NCBI GenBank assembly: GCA_043228905.1
Contig: JBHGNT010000008.1
Span: 12,338,001 to 12,402,000, forward strand
DNA from: Azolla caroliniana
Taxonomy: Eukaryota; Polypodiophyta
Length of the DNA: 64,000 nucleotides
Direction: 5' to 3'
Within the stretch, counting starts at the first letter, position 1, and each line of letters opens with the position of its first letter. The notes beneath the pieces are model-generated. The model searched no databases. It was not told the DNA's origin and was given only the letters and a program-made list of their open reading frames with translations. Positions 1 through 11,231 of the stretch are shown here, one piece after another. A program made the translations under genes and the position numbers.

Positions 1-384
1 GGTTGTCTGGCCACCACAATCCGGTGATCATCCTGGCTTCATCATCATTCCGATCGTTTAGCCCATCCAGTCATGTTTGTCTGTTCGTTTGGTCGTGTCT
101 GTTTTGGCCTTCTCAACTTCTTCCTCCATGCTCCGGATCCTTGACCGGGCCTTCTTGAGTTCTTCAGTTGTGGCAAACAATTGATCCCGTTGTGCTCTCT
201 CTTCTACTTCAAATTGGCTTACAACCCCAACCACTTGCTCTCTGATCCATCGCAACCATTGACTGTCGGTGCCTTGTTGCCTTTCCACTTCCGGTTGCAG
301 TGTTGGCTCTACTCTCGCCACAAACCCTTGTTGTAATCTCGTCTCTCGCGGCAACTCCTTCTCTTGTTGTGCCTGTTGACCCGG

Positions 385-1600
385 TGTCGTGTAGTTTTTC
401 ACACACGATATGAGAACCAGTAAAATAATTATTTACGATTAGCTTAATATATTGATATGGGAAGATAGATGTGTTCAAGAGCTTCATAATGTATTTTACT
501 ACGCATGAATTGGATAAATAAGTATCAAGTTATGTGAGTGAGAGGTTTGAAGAGAAAAAGGAAAAAATACAAAACTGTGAGATATCCCCCATAGATAGGT
601 CAACATTGGAACGCAGGATATATAAGGGAAACCAAAACATATTCATTCTATCGATGTGTAGAGCACAGAATGTTCAAGGTGACTTGGGCTACACTGTGTG
701 GTGTGCATGCTTCGGGCGTACGCGCGTATGCACGGCCGTATTGACGCTTCGGGCGTATGCACGTATGCACGGCCACGTGGACGTTTTCGGACGTACGCGT
801 GTGTGCAAGTTTCGGGCTTACGCGTGCACGGCTGCGTGGAAGTTTCAGACTGACGCGTGTATGCGAATGAGCGCGCAGATACATACACGGTGCGAGTTCG
901 ACGCGTGCGCGCGTGGATGTGTACATTGCACGATCGGGACTTTTGCGCGCGGATGCGTCTACGGTTTGGTTGCGACGAACGTACGGATTGCGCACGGGCT
1001 AAACTTTATGGATGATTGTGTCATTTGGCCGAATTATACGGACAGACGCATGCAACCAAAAGCCAAGGCCATGCAACTAAAAGTAAAAGGCATGCAACTA
1101 AAAGTAGAGGCCATGCAACTAAAAATAGAGGCCATGCAACTAAAAGTGGGCATGCAAAGTAACATTGGGGAGGAGGATCAACAGAGAGATCGATATATGT
1201 CCCATTTTTCCCCTCTAGTTTTTTTTTTTTTTTCCTTCTTCTTCCCTCTCGGATTCGAAAAACAAATTATCTCATATATTGATATCAAACTCCTAGCTTT
1301 GTTGACTTGATCTTTCTTGTCAAAAATTATCTCTCGTATTCATATCGGACCACTCCTTGCATGGTTGTTGGCTCCTTTCTTTGAAAAATTAATCTGTCAT
1401 TTCCATACCCAACCCATTGTAACACGATTCTGAAATTATAAAGAATCGATTTTCTTTTGCAATAAACTAAGGATTTGTCTCTCCCACTTGTCTTGTGCTT
1501 AAAACTTGCTTGTGTTGTACGTGTTGCACTAAATCCTTCTAGTTCAGAACCCCGACGGTTCTGTCTCACGATCCGCACATAGTGACGGATTTTCACGACA
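385..1600. mobile_element. solo LTR (about 1.2 kb) inside the accessory ORF
   Basis: The insert begins TGTCGTG and ends CACGACA, the short inverted TG...CA ends typical of LTRs. It is flanked on both sides by CCGG (381-384 and 1601-1604), a likely 4-bp target duplication. Removing the insert plus one CCGG rejoins the two halves of the accessory ORF in the same frame, which fixes the borders well. It contains no retroelement genes. It holds a CpG-rich imperfect repeat block (about 690-990) and a 21-bp tandem repeat. A short TIR DNA transposon or a spliced intron are alternatives. The CCGG duplication is palindromic, so it is weaker evidence than an asymmetric one. Confidence 0.6.
1049..1155. 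repeat. 21-bp tandem repeat (catgcaactaaaagtagagg type)
   Basis: CATGCAAC starts recur at 1049, 1070, 1091, 1112 and 1133, exactly 21 bp apart, with a shortened last unit at 1151. The units differ at a few bases. The repeat lies inside the solo LTR. Confidence 0.85.
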
Positions 1601-3555
1601 CCGGTGAGATTGGTGCTTCTGTTACCGTTACTGGCTGAACAAGCTCCATTTCCTTCCTTGACTCTAGTTCCTCGGAGTGGGGTATCGGTGTGTTGTCCTT
1701 TATCAAACCCAATTCGTCCCTTTTCTGCTCCGCATTGCTTCTCTTCTGGCGACGTAGGAGAGTATTGACGGGTTCTTCCTCTAGCTCGTCCTCTTGGGTT
1801 CCCATGTTTATCCCTTGAACCAAGTTAGGCGGCTCTTGCTCTTGCCGATACAATTTGATTTCAAGAGGCCTAACCAGTTGCTCTACCGGTGCCTCTCTCT
1901 CCGCATGTTGCTTCCGACGGGGCTGCACCTTTTCTTTTTGTGATGAACCTCCCTCTGTCCAACCGGGAGTGTGCTTGGCAAGGAGTTGCTACCACTTCGA
2001 GGGCTTGTTTGGCGTTGTATCGGCCATTCGGCCCCACGTCTTTGCCTTTAATGTCAGCACTAGCGGTACTAAGAGAGTGAGCCATTGAGCCACTACTGTC
2101 CACACCTTCTTGCCGTCTACCACCGATTGTATGGACGCTCACAAACAATCAACGATGATTACCGGCCAATCCACCTTTACCCCTTCGTATGTGGCGATGA
2201 TGAATCCCGCTTTGTTCTTTCGCATTGTCAGGGGTCGGGGGTGCACAAACCCATACTCGTGGAGCACACGAGCTACTTCTCGAAACAAGGTGTCGTCACC
2301 GCCCTGTGTCCGGTACGCTTTGCTGGCCAGGGAGTACTCCCCGAAGAACTTTGTCAGCGTCTCTGGGGAAGGATTCTCAATGGAGTAGATCCCTCCCTCC
2401 GGCAATCTGATTAAGGCGCGGATGGCCTCCTCCATGATTACTTCTAGGTCAATCTTCTTTGCGACCTTTTCCGCTTCTTCGTGCAGAGGTGCCTCTACTA
2501 TCCGTAGGAAGCCCTCCAAGCCATGTTGAGTGAAACATTTCTTCGCAGTCTCGGAAAGCGCCATGGGCTCCAGCGTGTCCTCTATTTCAGTGGCGGTGGG
2601 GAGCTTTGGTGTGCCTGTGGTAGCTTCTGGTGTTCGCCTAATCACTTGTATCCACCTATGTGTGCTAAGTGCTTTTGGTTCGTGAAATGAGAGAGACTCT
2701 GTTATGCGGAGGTTTTGTGTTCTCATCCTTGCCGCCTTTTTTCGATTCCCACACATGCACGTCGTGTGCTTTTAATAGTGGTTGTGTGAGGCGTGGTGGG
2801 CTTTAAATGACTGACGTCACACCATTTCGAGGTGTTCGTTCATTTTTTAATGGCCGTCATTTTTCCTTTCTTTCTTTTCTTTGCCTGCATGAATTCTAAA
2901 CCCTTGTATCTGGCAACACCATATCCGTTGTATGTTCCTCCTCTTGGTTGCCAGCTATCCGCTTGCCATTCCTGATTTTTGCTTCAGCATTCAGTTGTTT
3001 GAACGGGTTCTGCAGCATTGATCCGTAATACGGTTTTAGTCAGAAACCGTTTACCCACTTTTCCACGACTTCGCCGGCCAGTGTTCCCAGCTGATACGAG
3101 CCTTTAAACTCTCGTGTTATCTAGTACGGTCCGGTTCACCGGTACTGTAGCATTCCCGGCATTTTGCCCATCCGGGTCTGAAATACTAACACCGGTTGGC
3201 CGATTCCGAACATTTTCTCGTTCCCTTTCTAGTTTCCAGTGCTAGTCGACGAACACTTTCCATCGTCGTTGCTCGAGTTCCAACTACAGAATGCTAGCTA
3301 TCCAATGTTCTTCTAATTCGCACAATGTCGCTAGTCGGATTTTTCCGATTCCTTCTCACTTAACCTTTCCCGTACTTGAATCCGCAAACTTGGAATTTGA
3401 ATCTCTATCGGCATGAACGCTTGTAATCCGAAAGCTAACCGGAATGGTGTTGTCCGGATACTTGTTTTGTACGCGATTCGGTAAGCCCACAACGCACTCT
3501 GCAGCTTCGTGTCCCACTCGGTGTGGTTTTCATTAACTATTTTCCAAAGGATGTT

Positions 3556-4044
3556 CTACAAGGTTTTGTTGGTGGATTCGGCCAATCCGTTGGCTTGCGG
3601 ATAATAAGGTGTACTCCACTTGTGTACGACCACATAAAATGTTGTCAAGCTCTCCACTACTTGACCGAGGAAATGTCCTCCTTGATCACTGATAAGTTCT
3701 ATTGGGCATCCATACCGACACCAAATGTACTCGTCTAGGAACTTGGTCGTTGAGGCCGCGGTATTATCCCAGAGTGCCTTTGCTTCCACCCATTTGGTGC
3801 AGTAGTCTGTTGCTACAATGATATACCAGTTCCCAGTCCGCATTTCCGGAGGTTTGAAAGGTCCGACGAAGTCCAATCCCCATTTTTGAAATGGCTCCAG
3901 TGATAACACCGACTGGTGTGGCATCCTTGCTTGTTCTGTTGGTTGGCCCATCTGTTGACATAAGTCGCATTCCTTTGCACACCAAATCGAGCCCTTACGT
4001 GTTGTAGGCCACCACAATCCACTTCGCCATATTTTCCTTGCCAT
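3556..4044 (-). pseudogene. integrase core, gypsy A
   Basis: Retroviral-type integrase (rve) fragment of about 160 residues. The N-terminal zinc-binding part is partly retained (CDLCQQMGQP). The DDE core is visible: first Asp in GLDFVGPF, second Asp in LISDQGGHF, Glu in GLAESTNKTL. The frame is closed downstream, but recognisable C-terminal integrase sequence continues in broken frames to about 2900, where element B has an open reading frame. Enzymatically it would join element cDNA to host DNA in the nucleus. This copy is broken. Confidence 0.8.
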
Positions 4045-4233
4045 TGCATCTCTGGCATAATGTCCTTCGGCGACTCGACAGTGACCTTCCTATAAAATTG
4101 TCTCCTTTTCATTGCTCTGAACCGCTCTTCGCCATATACCGTCCGCTCCCTTGTGGTACAACGTATCCTGCAGTAAACAAAAATGTCGTCTTTGTACCGC
4201 CAACCTCTTCCATTCGTCCTAGTTCAGTTCTTC

Positions 4234-5712
4234 CTAGGGCAATCTGGTGCTTAAAAAGTTATGCATATTCTTCAGCCATTTGTCCTCCTCGGCAACCGTC
4301 CCATCCACCGTATTCTCCGCTATTACCCTAAACAGTTGCGCATCCGGAAGGTCGTCTTTGATGCCATCACCTGCCTCTCCGGATTCTAACCGGCTCAAGT
4401 AATCCGCGACCGCATGTTGTACTCCCGGTCTGTGGTAAATCTCGAATTTGAACTCCTGTAGAAGCAGCATCCATCGTGCTAGTTTGTCAGTTAGCGATGC
4501 CTTGGAGACCAAGTACAGTAATGCCGAATGATCCACATGGAACGAGAATTTCCTTTCCAACAAGTAGTGACGGAACTTCGTTACGTTGTATATCATTCCC
4601 AAGGCTTCCCTTTCCGTTGTTGAATAATTCTGTTCCACTTGGGAGAGCTTCCAACTGGCATAGTAAACCTGCCAATACCACTTCGATTCGGTGAGCTGCA
4701 TAAGAACGTTGTCGATCGGGATATTAGATGCGTCCACGAACACATGAAATTCCTTCGACCAATCCGAGGGTTGTATGACCAGTGCATGGGACAACATTAA
4801 TTTGAGCGCATGGTATGCCTTATCCTCCGGTTTTGTCCATTGGAAAGGTGTCCGGTGTACAACTGCGTGTAGTGGTGTTGCAAGATCAGCCAAGTATCGG
4901 AACATCTGGCTATGCCACCAGATTTGCCCTAAAAACCGGCTCAGAGCTTTGGCGGTTGTTGGTGCCGGTGCTTCCAAAATGGCTTTAACTTTATCCGGGT
5001 CCACCGCAATCCCGTGCCGGTAACCTCTGCATTTCTCCAGGCATAACCAAAGATGGTCAAGATGTTCTCCTTTCTTGTTGTACACCGCAAAGTCATCCAA
5101 GAACACCTGCATAAACACTGGGATAAATTCCCCGAAAATTTCCATGATGATTAGTTGGAACGTTGCCGATGCCGTTTTCAGTCTGAAAATCATCACGACT
5201 GCTACAAAGACTCCACATTCTGTGATGAACGCAGTTTTCTTCTGATCGTCCGGGTGCATCCTGATTTGGTTATACCCGCTGAATCCGTCGAGGAAGCTAT
5301 ACACCTCATGGCCTGCTACCGCATCCAAGACTCCATCCGTGAATGGGAGCGGAAATGCATCGGTAACAGTGGCAGCATTCAATTTCCGGTAATCCACACA
5401 GACCTGGATCTTTCCATTTTTCTTTGGTACCACCACAATTGGGCTTAGCCAGGTGGCTTGCTTCACCGGCCGGATAAACCCAACCCGCATCAACTTGTCG
5501 ATCTCCTCTTTTAGTTTAGCCGCGTAATTCGGATTCATCCGGTAACGTCTCTGCGCTACTGGTTTCGCATCCTTGCTTAAATGAATCTGGTGCTGATATA
5601 ATTGCGGGTCCAGTCCTCGCATGTCTTCGTATGACCACGCAAATACATCCCGGAATTCTTTAAATAATGTGACCATTGCCGATTTCTCCTCCGGTGGCAT
5701 TTCTTTAGCCAC
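4234..5712 (-). pseudogene. reverse transcriptase-RNase H, gypsy A
   Basis: An open frame of 492 residues carries the gypsy RT fold. It starts with a run ending in SPIVVVPKKNGKIQVCVDYR, followed by FLDGFSGYNQIRMHPDDQ and the catalytic FLDD box (MQVFLDDFAVY). After that come the RNase H motifs FHVFVDASN, STTEREALGM and HVDHSALLYL. Compared with element B, about 25 residues between the palm and the connection (LEKC to GIAVDP) are missing in frame, so this copy is probably inactive although the frame is open. Upstream are the linker and protease, and downstream is integrase. Confidence 0.85.
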
Positions 5713-5991
5713 CTAAACCGGTCTTGCTTCTTCATTGGTTCTCAAATTCACTTCTTCCAATTGTGATGCTTTCACCCATTCTGATACCACCATCTCCCGC
5801 TCTAGGGCCTCTTGTGCTTGTCGCAATTCCCGGATCGCGTCCCTATCCGGTTCCTCACCGGCATCCTCCGGTTGGCCAATATATGGGGAGACCGCCTCTG
5901 CAACGTTCACTTCGAACAGAGGGACTATCCTTGGGTTTTCATCAAGGTAGCGATCTACCTCCTCATCGGCAAGCCCTTCCAGCATATTCAC
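5713..5991 (-). pseudogene. protease-RT linker, gypsy A
   Basis: This acidic, helical segment contains LADEEVDRYLDENP and IRELRQAQEALERE. A closely similar segment lies at 22627-22900 in element B, between protease and RT. It has no known catalytic motif and is probably a spacer of the Gag-Pol polyprotein. A stop codon separates it from the RT frame. Confidence 0.6.
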
Positions 5992-6168
5992 GCTTTTGGC
6001 ATACGGTGTTACTTCCTTGCCCGGGCCCGCTTGAGGGTGTGTGGGTACTCTTACCTTAGTTTTCCCCCTTTGGAACGTAATGTTGTTCTTCTACCAGTTC
6101 TATTTGATGTGGGTGGTCCGTAACCATGGTCGTCCTAGCAACAGTGGGTATGCTCCCTTCGCATTCAA

Positions 6169-6783
6169 CTAGAGGACGACGGCAAAAATCCGGAAGGCAT
6201 GGCCTCCAATTGTTACCTCCAAATCCGGGATCAATCCGGTCGGTCGTACTGAGCTAGTGTCCACCATCCGAAGCCAAAATGGGCATGGTTCCCATTCTTG
6301 GATTCCAAGAGTGTTGCATGTTTGGAGGCTTATTACGTTTACTCCCGATCCGCCATTGACGATCATCCTCGGTACTTCCTGTCCTTTGATAATGGTGGTG
6401 ATTGCGGGACTGCTGGTATTGACCACTGTCGGCCCTTCCTTGGTATTCGAAAAGAACGTCAGAGCTGGTGTGGGGCTTGGTGGGGCCCATGCCGATTTTA
6501 AACCATCGGTGAATCGGGGCACGAATTGCAGTAACCGGCCCAGTGGTAGCATGATCTGACATTCCTGTAATACCTGCCATGTGGGGTTCTCGTGTTGCAT
6601 CATCTTTGTAGGTTTCTCCAATGCGTTCCTTTGCTTCTTCAGTTTGGTGACATTCCGTTCATTTGCCTTTTCGATCCATTCTATTGCTTGTTTGCGGATA
6701 GTTTCCTGAGCCTCCCATTCGGCCATCTTTCCCTTTGATCTAGTGGTGACTTGCTGGATGTCCGCCACTTCTGCAACCACCAT
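6169..6783 (-). pseudogene. aspartic protease region, gypsy A
   Basis: This is a retropepsin-like domain near its C-terminal half: IVNGGSGVNVIS, then TLGIQEWEPCPFWLRM and DLEVTIGGHAFRI. The position that is normally the catalytic Asp in D-G/T-G-S reads Asn here, and element B also has Asn at the same place. The N-terminal part is the end of gag, since it follows a zinc knuckle at about 6860-6820. It would process the Gag-Pol polyprotein if active. Confidence 0.7.
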
Positions 6784-7130
6784 GTTGACTGTTGGTCGTT
6801 TTTCGTTACTCTTTACCAGACATTGGTTGTTGTAGTGTCCCTCCTAGCGGCCATAGTAGCAATACACGGAAGGCATATTGCTAGACTCTGCTTTTTGCAT
6901 GTTACCCGGTTGAAATCTGAATACAACCTGGTTAGGCTCCTCTACTCTTCTTTGTTCCATTTGAGCGTTATTTATGCTTCTATTTGGCTCTCGTTGGTAA
7001 TCCCTTGTTGGTTCCCGACGATCCTCTTTCGGAGCATTCCGTTTTTTATTATAGTGTCGGTTGTTCTGGTATCCTTGCCAGCGCTCTCAAACCGAACCGA
7101 ACCATTGCCGATTGTTATCATGTGACATTA
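6784..7130 (-). pseudogene. gag C-terminal relic with zinc knuckle, gypsy A
   Basis: On the minus strand a CCHC-like motif can be read near 6860-6820 (CYYGR, then GHYNNQC). It corresponds to the third knuckle of element B at 21741. The first Cys pair and the frame are damaged. Similarity ends near 7130, which is the 5' breakpoint of element A. Confidence 0.5.
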
Positions 7131-7639
7131 ATTAGATCTTGCTTGTAGCCATGACTTCACCTTTCTCACACGATCCTTCACCAAATAGCAACCCTTAAGA
7201 TCTCCACGCTTGATTTGAAAAGCCATTGTTATGTGCACTCTCCCTCCTCTCTCCCTTCACAAAAACAAAACCTCAAGTTTACTTTTCCTCTTTGCCTTTT
7301 TCCACTCCTATTCTTACATCTATCAGTCGTTCACACTTGCCAATAAAAATAGCTATGACCCTCTCCTCATCTTCCCGTTACTAACCTTCCCTTTCCCACC
7401 CAAATACACAAAGTAATGTTTCTAGCTTTTCACACTCACCCACAACTATAATAAATAAGCACATTTCCTAACCTAACAATTGCATCAACAAAACAAAAAA
7501 GATATTGAAGTCTCACTGATATTTAAAAAGAACTTAACGAAATCGAAGTTCATTTCACTAATCTTGATCCTATTTATTCCAATTATCTTGAAATTATTGA
7601 TGAGAACGAAGATCCAATCAATTGTAATGAACCCATAAA
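7131..7639. other. non-coding spacer
   Basis: AT-rich sequence between gypsy A and the copia relic. I see no gene, RNA or repeat structure that I can support. Confidence 0.5.
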
Positions 7640-9420
7640 TGTTGAATAAGCTTTAAGCGAACATTATGTAGATGAGTGGGCTAAAGCAATGGAAGATGAA
7701 ATGCATGCTCTACAAAGGAATGACATGGATTATTTTGGAAAAACCCAAGGACCGAAAGATAATCACATGTAAGTGGCTATTCTAAATTAAATGAGATTCT
7801 CTCGGCAAGCCTATATGTTACAAAACTAGACTGGTTGCACAAGGATTCTCACAAGTATTCAAAATCGACTTCAAAGATACTTTTAGTCCCACCCTAAAGA
7901 AAATGTTGTTTCGTATGCTTGTGGGACTCGCCACAACTCTAAACCTTGAACTTCATCATTTGAATCCTTAAAAAACATTTTTACATGGTGAACTAAATGA
8001 AGAAGTCTACAAGTGGTCAATTCCCAAATCACATATGTCAACTTCGATAAATCCATCTATCGACTTCACCAATCACTTCGAGTGCGGTATCACCATTTGG
8101 ACTCCTTTCTTCTTGGTAATGGTTTAAATGCCTAATTAAGGAATGAAGCCAATATATGTATTCAAACGAATGCACCTAATTTCGTATTAATAGGGGTATA
8201 TGTAAATGACCTACCTTTAGTATCAAATTCTCTATCTTATATTGTTACATGTAAACACGAATTGAAGGCCAAATTTCCAATCACCGATCTAGGTCCTATG
8301 TCTTATTTTCTAGGGGTTGAAATTAGATTTCTTTATCTCAATCACAATATATATCTAACATTCACATGCTCCATTGTAAGTCAATATATCTACTCGACTA
8401 ACAATTACTTGTAAACTAGATGCCCCTAAAACTACTAAAGAATCTCTTGAAATGGAAAATGTACAATATAAATAAGTCATAGGATGTATAAAGTATCTAT
8501 AGTACAAGGCCAAATATATGTTTTAATGCTGGTTTATTATCACGTTTCATGCTCAACCTAGGTCCAAAATGTTGGTCGGGCATGATGGCCAAGGTGTGAA
8601 AGGGTCGAAAGGTCAAACCGATATGGGCAGAAGCTGGACAAAAGTCGAAGGAAAATAACGCATGTAAATAGTAGATTCGAGAATTAGTAACAGTTTTACG
8701 TTCTTGATGTAATTGTTCATGCTTCCTATAAAAAGAGGGCATGCAACCTTGTAAAAACGATCGGTCTGTAAGAGTTAATCATAATACAATCTTTATTTGA
8801 GTAATTCTTTGTCTATATTCTTCAGGGTTTCATTTCCATATATACTGTGTACTGTGTAGACCGATTGGTTGTAGCTGACTCGGATAAAGTTCAGAGTGTG
8901 TTCTAAGCATCCGATCAGGTATCTTCTGTGTGAGTTTACCTTTACCTCAATCTGTGCAAGTGCATCATTAGCAAAGTAACTGGTTCAGTATTTTACCCAT
9001 CCCTCCAACCACAAGACCTTGATCAGGTTACTTAGTGACTAAGTATCTGATCCGTGTTCCTAGAGACTAGTAACACAAAACATTGGCAAGCTTTTAAAAC
9101 ACGTACTTAGATACCTTGAGCATACTAAAGATTTAGCAATTACTTTTTCATTCACACGGTCAAACAGCCCAAGTCACTTTATGTGGTTGGACTAATCCCT
9201 CCTCAAATCATACCAATTTGTCTACCTTTGATTGGGTGCAATGTTTATACACTAGCAGGTGGAGAAATTGCTTGGCGATCCAAGAAATAAATGATCATTG
9301 CATTATCATGAATTGAAGTTCAATACATTGCAGCTGCAAAATTGGCAAAAGAAAGAATTTGGATTAAAGCGATACTTGAAGAATTAAAGTTATTCTAAGT
9401 ATCAACATTGGAGTTGAATT
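7640..9420 (+). pseudogene. decayed copia pol relic (RT-RNase H)
   Basis: Broken plus-strand fragments of copia pol follow the normal order: WAKAMEDEMHALQRNDM near 7680, TRLVAQGFSQVF near 7830, GELNEEVY near 7990, GVYVNDL near 8200, then RNase H pieces GLLSRFMLNLG just before 8565 and HWQAF just after 9080. Near 9260-9380 there are LAGGEIAWRSKK and VQYIAAAKLAKERIWIKA. There are many stops and frameshifts, and no LTRs can be recognised. The relic is split by a solo LTR. Confidence 0.75.
8570..9075 (+). mobile_element. solo LTR in the copia relic
   Basis: A 506-bp insert starts TGTTGGTC and ends TAACA. It is flanked by perfect 5-bp direct repeats CAAAA (8565-8569 and 9076-9080). It splits the RNase H reading exactly between SRFMLNLG and HWQAF, so the host sequence is known on both sides. 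A TATAAAAAG box near 8728 and a downstream AATACA/T-rich stretch give the plus orientation. It has no internal genes. Confidence 0.8.
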
Positions 9421-11007
9421 GCTATAGTCAAAAGCACATATTGGGTTGCAAGAAGATAGGGATTCTAAATTTTTCGAAAGTCAAAGAACAAAACATGATG
9501 TTTTGATTGCTTCATTAGGGGGCAGTGTTTAAATAAAGAATAATGAAATAATAAAACAATAAAAACAAATAAATAATAATGTATATGGCCTCTCATATAA
9601 GAGACACTTGAAGAGCCATTGTGTCTCTCATACACCATTGGCAACTACTTGTTACATCATTGTACATTTTGTTTGAATTGAATAGAATCAAGACATTAAG
9701 TCTATACAACTCTGTCATATGTTCTATTACTATACTCCTAGAATATATATACATTATTCTGAAATTTATTTTTTTGTTTTGGTTATGATTGTCAAATAAG
9801 TACAAAGCCTCCATTGTGATTTACATTGGAGATCTTAGTATGTGCAAGTAGCCTATAGCAAGTAGTAAGGAGGTGGTCAACTAGTACCAATGAAGAAGAA
9901 CATTACTGCTAGAGGCAACTCAAGTGTTCTAGAACGGAATGCCGACCATAATAGCTATAAATTACCCATAACTCTTATGAGAAATGATGAGGACGAGACA
10001 CAATCTTGTGGAAATCATGTATTGCACAAAGTCATCAATATTATTGGTACTACTATCAAAGGAACTTTTATGGCTATCACCCCCATGCTAATGGTAGCAA
10101 TTCCGCTTGACCAACTTCATCATGTGTATGACTTTTTGTAGCTAAATGTGAGCACTAGTAAAACCCTCTTTGACCTAGCCACCACTCTTCACCAAGCCAT
10201 ATTGAGACCATGCTCAATGTTGAATTTTAGCCATATGGGTGGTTCTTTGACACTAGAAGCTATACATGTCAAAACGAACTAGCTAGCTCCCTACATGTAC
10301 CCATATCTAGACCATCTTTTATGTTGGAATTTAGCCATAGGATTTGCTCTATTGCACAACAAAGTATACATGTGGAAACAAACCACGTCCATTGAGACAA
10401 TTCACACAATTTCTATTACGTCACAAACATTATTTATGTTATAGGTCAGCTATATTCGGGTTATTCATTGACATGTAACGACGGTGATTGCTATACATAT
10501 ACAAATGGCGATGAGGGAAATAATGTCCTCTATGACAGTGGACTATTTTTCCAAAGTCAATATCATATATATATATATATACATGCATGCATAATGACCA
10601 GTACATGTGTGCCATTTTTACATACAAATGGATGCTCGCATAAGCAAGAAGTCAAGACCATGTCACTATATCTTAATTCCAGTGCACAGCCTCTCCTATG
10701 AAGAAAGGGATAGCAAAAACCTCCACATTTGAGGTATTTTTTTCCTATCGAGATTTATAGAGATTCTAAGTATTCACAATTACTATTCTACTCCATGTTA
10801 ACACATCATATACTCTTTTATCCTCGACAAGACAGCTTATTCATGAAGATACTAGAAACAATTTCAAGTTTTATTGATTGAAATTATATCATCATCTTAT
10901 TTCGAGACCTGTAGTGTGTATGCCACTACCAAAGAAGGTACACATGTTCCTGTATTTCGAAAATTGTGTGAAGATCAAGCATTCAATGCGAAACATATAT
11001 CATGTGC
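9421..11007. other. AT-rich spacer without a supported gene
   Basis: No convincing coding region. A small open frame at 9890-10141 has no recognisable domain and no supporting context. A short (AT)n run lies near 10565-10581. Downstream of the ALIX stop codon (11232) this stretch would hold the ALIX 3' UTR and terminator, but I cannot place the polyadenylation site. Confidence 0.5.
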
Positions 11008-11058
<51 letters not shown>

Positions 11059-11085
11059 TGTATGTATGTATGTATGTATATATGT
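11008..11085. repeat. compound microsatellite (TA)n(TGTA)n
   Basis: About 11 TA units are followed by roughly 14 TGTA units. It lies about 150 bp beyond the ALIX stop codon, probably in or near its 3' UTR. A related (TGTA)n tract lies upstream of the gene at 29254-29295. Confidence 0.95.
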
Positions 11086-11231
11086 ATCGTCTAATAGGTA
11101 CATATATTGGTAGAATACAGAACATGGCCTTCTTGTACTCATACATATTCATGAGTACATATATACATAAGGCTTGGTGCAATGTACAAGTCAGTGAAAT
11201 AATGGATCTGATTTATACACCAGCCCAACTT

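Larger units (their letters stand above)
58..2756 (-). pseudogene. accessory ORF downstream of integrase (gypsy A), interrupted by a solo LTR
   Basis: Unrecognised protein encoded in sense after integrase. The conserved part starts at the Met near 2568 (MALSETAK) and runs to about 2140, with motifs GLEGFLRIVEAP, SIENP, AYRTQGG, HEYGF and KAGFIIATYEG. The same domain occurs at 26209 in element B. After an in-frame TGA (2139-2141) the same frame continues with a hydrophobic stretch (about 2095-2040, TLLVPLVLTL), a second stop near 1990 and a charged Gln/Glu/Arg-rich region. It is then broken at 1601 by a 1.2-kb insertion. Beyond the insertion the frame resumes (384-58) with a Glu/Lys/Arg-rich segment that looks coiled-coil (ATTEELKKARSRIRSMEEE). 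The position resembles that of env-like ORFs in some plant LTR elements. Function is unknown. The 188 bases upstream of the conserved Met are open but may not be coding. Confidence 0.6.
1..7130 (-). mobile_element. Ty3/gypsy retrotransposon A, 5'-truncated, decayed
   Basis: Read on the minus strand the order is gag zinc knuckle (about 6860-6820), protease (6783-6169), an acidic linker (5991-5713), reverse transcriptase/RNase H (5712-4234), integrase (4044-3556, with a decayed C-terminal part to about 2900), then a long extra ORF (2756-58). PR-RT-RH-IN order defines Ty3/gypsy. Homology to gag stops near 7130, so most of gag and the 5' LTR are missing. The 3' LTR would lie beyond the left edge of the window. 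Element B in the ALIX intron is a relative with the same gene order, including the extra ORF. Frameshifts and stops make A non-functional. Confidence 0.85.

Noticed and set aside
1049-1155. Regular 21-bp direct repeats that could suggest a CRISPR-like array
   Set aside because: Units are contiguous with no spacers, and the context is a plant LTR.
534-1310. 258-codon plus-strand open frame rich in Cys, Arg and Ala
   Set aside because: It lies wholly inside the solo LTR, arises from CpG-rich and 21-bp tandem repeats, and has no domain or homologue I recognise.
9890-10141. 83-codon plus-strand frame
   Set aside because: No recognisable motif, no neighbouring exon and no codon-use support.
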